DNA from: Parambassis ranga
Taxonomy: Eukaryota > Chordata > Actinopteri > Ambassidae
Direction of reading: 5' to 3'
DNA: 64,000 bases
Assembly: GCF_900634625.1 (NCBI RefSeq)
Contig: NC_041037.1
Span: 20,797,682 to 20,861,681 of the forward strand
Shown here: positions 25,573 through 37,047 of the stretch, piece by piece
Layout of the letters: each line of letters opens with the position of its first letter
How positions within the stretch are numbered: position 1 is the first letter of the stretch
Program-made: the position numbers and the translations under genes
Notes under the pieces: generated by a model
What the model saw: the letters and a program-made list of their open reading frames with translations, nothing else
Databases searched by the model: none
What the model was told of the DNA's origin: nothing

Positions 25573-28500
25573 ATGCCGGTGGAGAGTGGAAGCAGTGCAG
25601 CCGCCCGCCAGGCCAAGCAGAAGAGGAAGTCCCACAGCCTGTCCATCCGCAGGACCAACAGCACCGAGCAGGACCGCTCCGGCCTGCAGAGGGACATGCT
25701 GGAAGGACAGGTGATGATGACTCCTCAGAGTGTGCAGTGAGGAAGAACACTAGGAAAAGGTCATTGTAATAGTCCAATCAATAGAGAGCAATGGAAAGAA
25801 TCAGCCCCTCTGTTTCCAGCTGCTCCTCTGGTGATGTCAAACCGCACTCCTCCCCTGTCTGTCATCATTAGCTCGTTGTCCTGCTGTTGCTGTCAGCACC
25901 CGTAAGCACTCTAGTTGTAAGCCTAAGCCAATTAGGCCTTAATGCAGCCGGGTAGAGGACAAATAATAGTTTATATTGTTGCTGGCTTAAGCGTGCCACA
26001 ATCAGTGCATGATTACTCTGAGTTTATTTTAGTTTAGTGGTTAAAACAGGCAGATTTATAACAGGCTCAGACACTTGTACTTGAATTAAGTGGATTGCTG
26101 GTGCTCGTTCCCGTCTCACCAGGACACTGCTGAGTCTTTTTTAAGCTAATAAGGATCAAATTGCTCCAATAAACACACACATAAACACTTTGCCTGTAGT
26201 TAATGAGAGCAGTCCAAATCAGGAGAAGCCTGGGATTTTACTCCCATGTGATTTTCCTACATATTTTGAATTCTTCAAAGACAGAATCTACAGACTAAAG
26301 TAGGAACAAAGCCTCTTTTTTCAAATCTTTTTTGGTTTTCCAGTTTGACTCATTTTAGCAAAGTATCAGCTTCAACAATTTCCTGTGTAAATCAATAGTG
26401 TCTGTTCTCGGCCGTTTTGTGACAAAGCCTCTGCAGAGCTACAGAAAAACATCATGCTGCGGGTGTAAACAGGGACGCTCCTTCATTGTTGTTGGCTAAA
26501 CTAAGGAGGCTGCACAGTTTGCTGCGTCATGGTGACCACAGAAAAGGATCTAATAATCAATGGGCACCGACATGATATTATAGGCTTTAACACCCCTTGG
26601 AATAAATCAGCACTTTAACTCTAATAAAGACAAACAACCTGTCTTTAAATATGCTGAGGCATATTTAAATGCCTCAGCAGGAGGAGCACAGGTGTGAATA
26701 ATAAAATGAAGCCTCCTTTTAGCTGCTCCGGCTTTCTCAGCCACCTGAACAGCAGCGTTAATGTTATCAGTTGCACCTGTGGTTCTCCTGCTGTGGGGAA
26801 GTCCCATAATCTAACAAAGAACACTCCTTCAACTCTTCACTTGTTGTTTTCGGGTTTTTCTTGACAACCTTTAAAACAACACTGCCATGATGTCTTGGTT
26901 CACCTGAGTTTTACGCCCCGCTGACTGGTGTGCAGAGCAGCTCTGGATTAAAAACTTGTTGCAAGCGCCCTTTTCTAACGAACAGAGTGTAATCCCTTCC
27001 TCATGACTTTTTGTTTTTTCACTCTGGCCCCTTTTGGTCCCAGTCCTCTGATAATCTGGAGTCCTTCATAAGAATGGAGGTAAGTTCCAGGTGTTTAGCC
27101 CTCCATGTTGCAGATAATGGTGTCCACTCCCCCAGATGTGTTTGTAGAGTTAGATCTAGTCGTGTAGTTTAGGTTTGTTTAGTATTAAAGGAGGTGATGT
27201 GTGTTTTCTCTAGTTTGTTTAGAGTTCACATAAATTCACTGGATTTAAAGCTGGAAATCAGCTCCAATTGTTTATTAAAAATGCAGAAATACCTATATAC
27301 AAAAGCATGTGGCTTATCTCATACAATCTTCTACTGAAGTTAATCGATCTTCTACTGGCAGCAGGTGAGTAAAACGGTCTGTTTCAGTTTAAAAATTGAT
27401 GTGTAACACTGACAAAGGCTGGGCTCCTTGACCACATGTTCAGTCTGACCTCCACAGTGGAGTGCCCGTTTTGATGAACACCTACCTATAACCCGTGGCT
27501 TGCATATGTCATGGTGTAAACCCACCCCGACCCTTCATGCTGCAGCCTTTCCTCTTCTCCTCTGTGCAGTCATCCACTGAGGCACAGACCTTTCAGCCCA
27601 TGAATGCTACCAACACACTTGACTGGCTTCTTTAAAAAAAATAATAACAGCTGTCAGCAGCATGCGGTCAGGTGCAAAGAAAGCTTCAGCACACTGAGCA
27701 GTTTCATCACGATGGACTGAAACTGTGAGGAGCCGGCCCTCGCTTCATGTTTGTGCCACTGCTGCAGCTCAGATGTTTAAACCTGTAAGGTTTGAACAGT
27801 TGTGACATATTGCAGTTTGGTGTTATGGATGCTGGTATTGGTTCTGATTATTGACCTCCACAGTGGACTCTGGGACTCTGAAGCCAGGCAGCATATTGTA
27901 GAGCTGCTCATTTTTTCTGTTACTTGGTTCGTTATTGTTTTCAGCTTTTACTTATTGTACGTCAATACATCTGTACACACACACACTCTCTGTTTTAAAC
28001 TACACAACCATACCTGTTTGCACTTCTTCCCCTGCAGGACTCCAAACTGCCTCTGTCTCTGAGGAGCAATCTGCTGGACCTGTTCAGCCAGATCGAGCGG
28101 GAGTTTGAGAACCTCTACATAGAAAATCTGGAACGTAAGTCTCCCCCCAGAGGAGGGAAGCATTGTTCTGGTTTTCACTGTCAATACAGTTCCTCTATAT
28201 TGCCTGCTTTTATATCCTTAAAGAGCTTCTAGCCCAGTCTCCCCCTCATTGGAAGATAAAGATGTACTTTATTAATCCCTGTAGGGACATTAGGCTGTAG
28301 TAGCAGCAGCATATATCAAAGAGAGAAGTTTGAAGTACATTAGTCCAAGTCTGTGAGCACAGCTCTGATGGTTAAAGATGAGTAATAGAGTCTGTACCGT
28401 TCCTTAAGTAACTATAACTGAGCTGTTCAGAGCGGCGCAGGTGCAGAATCTGCACCGTGAGACTTCTCTTAACACAACTTGTTTTGTCTTCTCAGTACGC

Positions 28501-31500
28501 AGAGAAATTGAAACGCTGAACGATCGTTTGGCCGCAGAGGGACAGACAATCGAAGGGGCAGATTTAGCCAAAGGAGCTCTTAAAACTAAAGGCGAGTCCC
28601 TCTGCAGTTTGACTTTATGCTTCACATCATTCAAACTTTTGCTGATCTCATGTTGATTTGTGTGTCTGATTCGCAGCGAGCCACAGCACCAGTCAGCTGT
28701 CTCAGAAACTGAAGACGACCTACAAGGCCTCCACAAGCAAGGTAACGACGTCCGTACTCGAGTACTCGCACAAACCGTCAGTTGGTTTGGAAGCTGCATC
28801 AGTCTGAATCCTGAGGAAGCTCATCATTACACTACACTGCAGAATGTATACGTTGAAAAGATGTTTAACTGGCCTCTTTGTGTTGTGGCTCGTCAGTGTG
28901 GGGTCACATGATCTTTGAATGCTGAACAGTAGACCTGCTGTCTCTTTCACCTTTCTGCTCGTAGCCGCGTTCAAATTCTTGCCACGCCAGAGTAGGCGGA
29001 TCCCGCAACTTCAGCGTAACCAGCTGGGAGTTGTGGGGTGGAGACTCATGGGTAACTTGTTGATTTCTTCCCCTCCCCCCTCCCCTTCCCCCCCCGTGTG
29101 TGCCAAATATGCATGAACAGCCCAGCGAGGGGGTCGACACTCCCTCCCCAAGAGACTTGGTCATTCAAATGTAGGCGTTTCTACCAGTTTCTGCGTGAGA
29201 TAAAAGCGTGACTCTGTTATCTCACTAACAGCCTTTTTCAGTTGCACCTCTTCAATTTTGATTTAGCTTGTCCATATAATGGTACACTCTGTATGCATCT
29301 GAAGCAGTTAATACCTCTAATGAAACCCTCAAGGGCTGCTGTAGGTCATCGCTCGGTTCCGCCAGTGTGTGGTCTGCTGAAAAGCGCTCGGCCATGTCAG
29401 ACTTTGCTTTGTGAGATCTAACAACCTTTTCATAATTTTATCACATCAGTCGATTTAAAGGATTGTTCCACATCACATGCGACTTTGCTGTGGTCAGTTA
29501 TGACAGTGTGCTGTGTTTTGAATGAAGTTAGCTGGCAGATGCTTATAAGATGGAGCTATGGAGCTTGTTGTTCTCTGAGCAGATGTTATGTCAGCAAAGG
29601 GGAATAAAAAAACAGACCAAGCAAGAACCCGAACAATAAGACCACCTCATGCTTATACTGTGTGTTCCCGGTATATGTGGATGAAACAAGTGGCCTGTGC
29701 AACAGCGTGTGTGTGTAAGTGGTGGATTGACTTTTGAAGCCAGCCTCCAGTGCATGTTGTGCAGTGTTGACTGATCAGAGCTGCTGAATGAACGTGGACT
29801 TATCAGTGACGGCATGATGGATGATAAGTTCTTTTAAAGGTTTAGATCATAATGGATAGTTTCAAATGTATTGCTCGAAAATAAAATGTTATTTTTTGGG
29901 CTTACTTTTGCAGTCAGATGATGATTTTACAGTTTCAAAAAGCAAAGTGTCGGCATGGTTTGCAGACCGCACACTGAGCTGTAGAGCATTAACTGCAGGG
30001 TGCATTAGACTCGCAGCCCAGCGCGTTACTTTAAGCTTGTTGTTGCTTTGCGTTTCCCTAAATCCTCCCTGAACCTGTTGCTGCTTTCTCTTTTTCTTTT
30101 TTTTTTTTAAATGTGACATCGTCTGTGTTACATTTGAACAAACTCTAGATTCATCAACATTCTCAGCAACATTGAAATAAATACTCTTCATTCTTTTCAT
30201 TAGAATCTCATGAAACCCTTAACCTTCCATCGAACATGCAGGTCACATTCATACTGCGTAGAAGAGCAGATGATGTGCTGCTTGCTAACCAACCACTGAT
30301 TCCAAGCAGTCCCCTTCATCACATCTTCAGTGTCACCTCTTTAACAGACACATGCTGTGTTGCCAAGGATCCATTATGAGATGAATGACGCCGTTGTTTA
30401 TGCTTTCTTTCAGTTGGAACTTATTTAGCGGTCTGTGTCCAAAGAGAACCAAGAGTCCTGTTTGTATCATCCCCATCTTTAACGTAAACGTCTTGATCAG
30501 AAATCTTGACACTAATAAAAAGGACTGATCGGTTTCGTCTGCCCTGCTCCTCTCTAGGTTTTTCTTTGGGTTGTGCATTGACAGTAATCTGCGTTACTGG
30601 TTTAAAGTGTCTACACTTGTGTTGATACCAGGCCTGGGCTGGTTGTGTGTTGTGTTTTAAAGCTCTTGAAGCACCGGACCTGCTGGGTTTACAGCATCCC
30701 CACATGCTTAGAGAAGCTTAAAACAGCAGCTTCAGCCCAGGACTGCTATGAATAACACTGTTGTTAAGCAAAGCTTCTTTATCCCTGGCGTACTACATGG
30801 ACCCTGCTGAGCAGCTTCTCAGTGATCCCCAGTTTTGCTGATGCTACTCCCACCAACACCGGGGTTCCTACACAGCCCTGGAGGAGGTCTAGATTAATAA
30901 AAAAACCCAAAAACAGGGAGGAAACCTTCCATATTGAATAGTTGCTGTTTGTTTATGTGATATCAACAAACGGATTGGATTTTTCCAAAGCGGCAGGTGT
31001 AGGAACCTGGTGTGGGACTGAGCTGGGACTTTGTGGTGCTAATGTTCGTTTGATGTCGCATTCAGATCGTGTCCAGTTTCAAAGCGACCACGTCCAGAGC
31101 AGTGTGCCAGCTGGTCAGGGAGTATGTGGGTCACAGAGACGGCATCTGGGACCTCAGCGTCACCAGGACCCAACCTGTGGTGCTTGGTACTGCGTCTGCA
31201 GGTATGGCCTCATTACCAACCATTACAAAGTTCTTCTGTTTCCTCATCAGTCTCCATTTTATGCTAAATTTAACCCAAACTAAACGTTCTGTTTACATCC
31301 AGCATGCAGTAATACTTGTTTTCACTCTTGTCTATGATTCAGACCACACTGCGATGCTGTGGAGCATTGAAACAGGAAAGTGTCTCCTCAAATATCTGGG
31401 CCACCAAGGATCAGGTAGTTACAAACACATGCTACCTTTATAAGAACATTAGTCTGTTCATTATATTTATGTTTTTGCTTTGTGAAAATAACCACCAGTG

Positions 31501-33171
31501 TAGTGTGGACTCATGCAGTTCTGTGTCTGTTGTGATGCGACCGTTCATTCATGTCCCTGTTTCCACAGTCAACTCTATAAAGTTCCACCCGACTGAGCAG
31601 ATGGCTCTAACAGGTAACAGTCTCCAGACCCTGCAACGCTCAGAGTAAACTCCTGGAGTCCAAAAACAAACGGGGACGTCTCTTCACTTGTCCCTTTTTT
31701 CCTCCTTCAGCTTCTGGAGATCAGACCGCGCACGTCTGGAGATACATGGTGCAGCTGCCGACTCCCCAGCCGGTGGCTGATATCACTGTAAGCGTGGACA
31801 CAGCTGCCCTTTGAGTCCTCATGTGGACTTTATGTCGTCACCGTCACTGACTTCCCTCATCTTGTCCCAGCAGCAGACACCCTGCGAAGACGACGTGGAC
31901 TTCTCAGACAAAGACGAGGCGGACGGCGAGGTGGAAGGGCCCAACGACTGCCCCTCCATCCGCGTGGCGACCACGACTCTCCGCAGCCACCAGGGCGTGG
32001 TGATCGCAGCTGATTGGCTGGTGGGGGGGAAACAGGTTGTGACGGCCTCCTGGGACAGAGCTGCCAATTTGTACGATGTGGAGACCTCGGAGCTCGTCCA
32101 CTCGCTCACTGGTAAGGACAGTGTGTTACCATGAAACTGGACTCAACCGGAAAAGTAGAGTTTACTTTGGAGAAAGAATCAGACGGTTGTCAGGAGGAGG
32201 GGATGGAGGGAGGTCTGCTGCCTTTGTGTGTCACTGTGTGTGTGTGTGTGTGTGTCCAGGCCATGACCAGGAGCTGACCCACTGCTGCACACACCCCACC
32301 CAGCGTCTGGTTGTCACCTCGTCCAGAGACACCACCTTCAGACTCTGGGACTTCAGAGACCCGTCCATCCACTCCGTCAACGTGTTCCAGGGTCACACCG
32401 AGTCCGTTTAACACACGTGCACGCTTTCATTTTCATCGCTGTAAAGAGTGATGCTGACTAAACACCGTCCTTTTGAACTTTGCAGCACTGTGACGTCTGC
32501 TGTGTTCACGGTGGGAGATAATGTGGTGTCTGGGAGCGACGATCGAACCGTCAAAGTGTGGGACTTGAAGAACATGAGGTCGCCCATAGCAACCATCCGT
32601 ACCGACTCTGCTGTCAACAGGTCTGTGAACCTGCTCATAGATTAGATCTTTTAGTGAGGAATATAAACAGATACACTCCAACCTCCTGTGTGCTGTTCTG
32701 CTGCTCCTCTGTTCAGGATCAGCGTGTCGGTGAACCAGAAGATCATCGCTCTGCCTCACGACAATCGGCAGGTCCGGCTGTTCGACATGAGCGGGGTGCG
32801 ACTGGCTCGACTCCCACGAAGCAACAGACAGGTCAGTCAGTGATGTACTGTTAACTGCAGTTAATTAAAGATGGGGTTAAAGAGCCCCCCGTTTGTTCTC
32901 CACCCATCCCAGTGCATTCTGGGTGTTAGAGTTTAGCTCCTGTAGCATCACACAAGCTTTCCAGATGTACTGTATCCTCCTCCGCATGCTGCTCAGTGTG
33001 TTTTTAATAGCTGCTGTGTTGTCTCGGTCGTGGTTTCAGGGTCACCGGCGCATGGTGTGCTGCTCCGCCTGGTGTGAAGACAACACCACCTGCAACCTGT
33101 TCAGCTGTGGCTTCGACCGGCAGGCCATCGGCTGGAACATCAACATCCCGGCCCTGCTGCAAGAGAAATGA
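25573..33171 (+). CDS. wdr37: WD repeat-containing protein 37, complete
   Basis: Thirteen coding exons join in phase to 496 codons plus stop (human WDR37 has 494): 25573-25710, 28038-28134, 28496-28591, 28677-28741, 31066-31201, 31343-31414, 31569-31613, 31711-31787, 31871-32111, 32260-32401, 32486-32620, 32717-32831, 33040-33171. The N terminus (KQKRKSHSLSIRRTNS) and C terminus (GWNINIPALLQEK) are near-identical to human. A short helical segment (IEREFENLYIENLELRREIE) precedes the WD40 propeller, with repeats such as GHRDGIWDLSV, SGDQTAHIWRY, ASWDRAANLYD, SSRDTTFRLWDF and GSDDRTVKVWDL. WDR37 is a scaffold reported to partner PACS proteins in ER calcium control and lymphocyte homeostasis. Intron 3 uses a GC donor (28592) and exon 9 has a tandem CAGCAG acceptor. 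The ATG chosen follows an acceptor at 25538 and gives the human-like start. Confidence 0.96.
25741..28037 (+). other. wdr37: wdr37 intron 2 region
   Basis: This is intronic sequence between coding exons 1 and 2 (donor at 25711, acceptor ending 28037). No recognisable repeat, RNA gene or conserved coding exon is visible. Confidence 0.5.
28250..28345 (+). repeat. Possible RTE-type LINE tail
   Basis: The phrase 'gatgtactttattaatccctgtagggac' resembles the common fish retroelement 3' end '..actttattgatccc.nagggaaatt'. It is short and divergent and lies within a wdr37 intron. Assignment is tentative. Confidence 0.35.
28742..31065 (+). other. wdr37: wdr37 intron 5, unannotated
   Basis: This 2.3-kb intron has a C-rich tract at 29068-29096. 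A short open stretch after 'gaacag' at 29119 could mimic an exon but lacks a donor. I recognise no repeat or RNA gene. Confidence 0.5.
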
Positions 33172-33209
33172 CCTCCTCGTCCTGTCACCTTCCAGTGAAA
33201 CTCCACCCT

Positions 33210-33213
<4 letters not shown>

Positions 33214-33245
<32 letters not shown>
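33214..33245 (+). repeat. (TG)n microsatellite in wdr37 3'UTR
   Basis: About 16 uninterrupted TG units begin roughly 40 nt after the wdr37 stop codon. Confidence 0.9.
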
Positions 33246-33246
<1 letters not shown>

Positions 33247-35130
33247 AGACGCCTGCTCTGGTAGGTTGAAAAGGCGGCTGTGAGAAGTTTTGTTGCGTCC
33301 TTCTATTCGTGTCACATGTTGTAACTGATAGGTCAAACTGACTCACTTTGAAGCGGCGTTTGTCTTCTGAGCCTACAGGAGGTTCGAGGGTGGTGCAGGA
33401 ACAGGACCTGAGCTCTCCTGCACTTCTCCAATGTAAAAACCGCCAATATATAAACACAAAAGCACAAAAACACAGGCTGTATTTAGCGGATGCTACCTGT
33501 TGACATATCTGCTTGAAGCTAATTTAAGTAATAATACAGCAAAATTCTAACCTGTGCCACTAACGGCAGATTTATGCTGAGACGAGGACGGCGGTCTGCT
33601 GCTGCTTTAAAGGACAAATCCACTCATTTTATGTTCAAATGCATTAATTTGAATCAACTCCCTGATCGATAGAATCGCAGTTCACAAAGGAAGCGTGTGA
33701 GTGTGAGGCGGTGACGCCACATGTCAACACAGCAGACAGTTTTATTCAGTGTTCAGAAGAGGAAGTTATGCACATTTTTATAAATTACCGTAAACTGTTA
33801 CATGTCTGTTTGTGTTGCTGTTTGCAGTTCAGCCTGTTGTGTAGTAGAGACAAACAAACATTTGTCTCTGGATGAAGATGAAGTGAGCAGATCTCCTTCC
33901 ACATTAGCCACATGTGTCCGTACCCTGTAAGAAGTCACACAAATATTCATTCAGAGCAAACAGGAATAATCCACGTCATGATTGTAGGGACCTGTGTTTT
34001 CCTAGATCGCAGCACCCTTTAGTCCCTGTTGTTGGAACACTCGTGGGGTTTCTGTGTGTGTCACGTTTGTTATGGTACTTTTAAAGAAAAATAAAAGCCC
34101 TGAGGAGTGTCGTGATGCGTTTGCTGTCGCCCGCTTTGCTTTCCCACTGCCACTAAAACACACACAGCCAAAGCTGCGTTCAGGGGGACGGGAGGTTCTG
34201 GGTTTAACGCCACTACTTCCTGTCTGCAGTGTCTGTTTTAACATGTTTGATGTTGTGAGACAGGACGGCTCTGCTGCGTGTCTTCAGGCGCTGCAGCAGT
34301 CGCACAAACAACAGGCGCACTTCATTCAAACATCGACATGAACGTTCAGTCTTCATTGGGTCATTTTAAAAACACCCACAGCTTGTGTGTGTCGTCTCAC
34401 TTTACTGCTGCCTTCTGTATTTCTACGAATCCTCTCAAACCGTAGAAACACCCAGTTTTGTTAAATAATGTTGATATTTAATTACAGTAGGGCCTGTGTA
34501 AAGTTAAAGTGTTAACTCTTTCTTTAAAAGCATCACTTTGTACCATATAAGTTGTAATATATAAGGAGGGTGGGCTGTATAGTGTCTTTCAGTTGCAGCA
34601 GTTTTATTAGCCTTTATAACTTGAACTTGTTTTTTTTGTGTAAATCCATTTTATGGCTTTTTGATGGATGAGGTTGTATCATCAGCTTTTTACAGTCACA
34701 ACAGATTTTCATTTATTCCAGGGACAACACATCCAATAGGCTAAAATATCAGAAGGCATTCTGCAGGTGTAAATATAAAATGTAAAAACAGGACGACTTT
34801 TTCAGGATTGTCAAATTCTAAATATTAAAATAAATCCATGTAAATGTTTTTTTGGAGGAAACTGAACAGTAAATGTGAAAACTGTGCCTTTGAAAGTTTC
34901 TTCTTCTCAGCTTTAAATTCTGAACTTTCAGAGAAGTTTGAAATAATCTAATTGAGAGGCGGAAAAAGACTTTGAGGGGAAAATAATCTGAATTTGGACT
35001 TCCTACTGAGAATTCTGAAGAAGTTTCATCTGTGAGGGAAAAATCTGAACTGTAAATGTGTCACTGTTCGGGGTGTTTTCCTCACAGGCCTGTTACAGCT
35101 GCATCCCTGGTTTAAATAACAAGACTGTGC

Positions 35131-35305
<175 letters not shown>

Positions 35306-35748
35306 GACGGTCTTGCGGACAGTTTCAGCAGCTCTCACTGCATCGTCCACCGACACTGAGCCACTCATAGTTTCACCTGAATGTTCACTCACACTTTTCA
35401 CTCCATCAATAACAAGAAAAAAAAAACGGATCACATCATCACTGAGCATCAACCGCCTCGACGGCGCCATCTTGAAGCCGTGTTAACTGTGGCTCCTCGG
35501 TGTAAACGGTGTTTATGTGTGGTCGAACTGGTTTGATGTACAATAACAAACACAACTCAGCTCAACAAGTAAAACAAACAGCTGCAGTTTTGTGGATTAT
35601 AGATGTGTAAAAAAACCGAGAGCTTCTGTGGAATAAAAATAAAACATTTGTTCTGCTGATTATTGTACGAGTGACGTGTTTCATTTCATTTTGACAGCTT
35701 TGAAGTATATTTGATACAGAACACACAGACAAAAGCTAACAGAAATAA

Positions 35749-37047
35749 TTTATTTCCAGTGATAAAAATAGTCGTTACATTCTGCATACCTAAAAAGTTT
35801 CATATCATCCAGCAGCCTGTGGGACGTTCAGTACAAGAAGGTTTTTACATTAGTCTCTCACCTACAAACAGGAAAATACATCTTTGGGATCTTTGTAATT
35901 AAATGAAAAAGAGACATGAAGAGTAAAAGACACGTCTACATCACAAACATGAAAAACAAGTCCAGTGCCCCAGTGTCCTCAGTCTGTAATGCAGCACATA
36001 TTCCTCTAGGTGGCAGCGTGCCACCACAAACATCATTTCATACAGATGAGAGGGAGAGTGTAAATAAACTAAAGAAATACATCAAAAACCTAAACGTACA
36101 AAAAAGAAAGACAATGTTTAAACGTGTTTATGGGGACACGTCACACTGCGGGGACTCCACGGCAAAGGGGGACGACAAAAGATACTATGGGTCGGTTAAG
36201 TCACCAAGACGGAGGCAGATGGAGCTTCTATATGAGGGACTCATGTGGGCAGCAGTCATCACACTAATGGATACGTCTGAATAATCTTTGGGTTCCTAAT
36301 GCTATTCACACCCACAGAACAACAGAGAATCCCTTCACTTTCCATTTGCTAACCGTGCTGTTATGTCATCCATCCATCTTCTGGACGGGTCTCCACTCAC
36401 ACCCCTACGGAGTCCAAGACTGACCTAACGTGCACCTTTGGAATGAGGGAGGAAGCCGGAGAACCAGGAAGGAAACTCAGCACAGAAACACAGAAATGTT
36501 CAATTAAATATTAATTGTCTACATACTTCTTTAAAGTTCATTGTCTACATACTTCTTTAAAGTTAATTGTCTACATACTTCTTTAAAGTTCATTGTCTAC
36601 ATACTTCTTTAAAGTTCATTGTCTACATACTTCTTTAAAGTTCATTGTCTACATACTTCTGTTGGGGTTAAGAATAAAATCGAGTGCAGTCGCTCTTCAA
36701 ATCCCCGTTGTTTTTTAACTAGCTAGCTATTTTAGCCTTTCAGGTTAGCATTACCCTCCAGAACTGTAGAGCAACTCAAGCTAGTGCTACATGCTAATCC
36801 AGCTTTGGGCTGTAGTTTAGATAAACAACCATGGTGACCTCAGGCTGTGTCTCAGACTCCTGTACTTATACTTTGGTGTGTGGATGGTGTGAAGTGACGG
36901 ATGCTTCTCATCCTCTGTGGTCGCCATCTTGGCTACATAGTGAAAGGGGAGGGGCCACCTCTGTACAACGTGTCATCAGGACGTGCTAGCACACCTAAAA
37001 CGAACCAGCTAGCCTAAGGGACAGGAATGAGACGCAGCATCAGTGTT
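35749..37047 (-). other. adarb2: Probable adarb2 3'UTR
   Basis: Between the adarb2 stop (37048) and a minus-strand AATAAA (TTTATT at 35749-35754) there is no gene. The stretch includes a 26-bp minisatellite at 36514-36662. A 3'UTR of about 1.3 kb is inferred; shorter forms are possible. Confidence 0.45.
36514..36662 (+). repeat. 26-bp minisatellite, about 5.7 copies
   Basis: The unit attgtctacatacttctttaaagtt plus c or a starts at 36514, 36540, 36566, 36592, 36618 and 36644, a strict 26-bp period. Copies are almost identical, so the array is young. It lies in the probable adarb2 3'UTR. Confidence 0.93.

Noticed and set aside
25573..25777. Minus-strand frames over wdr37 exon 1
   Set aside because: They are antisense shadows of a near-identical WDR37 exon; no independent support.
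36514..36662. Regularly spaced repeats reminiscent of a CRISPR array
   Set aside because: The 26-bp units are head-to-tail without spacers, in a vertebrate gene; it is a minisatellite.
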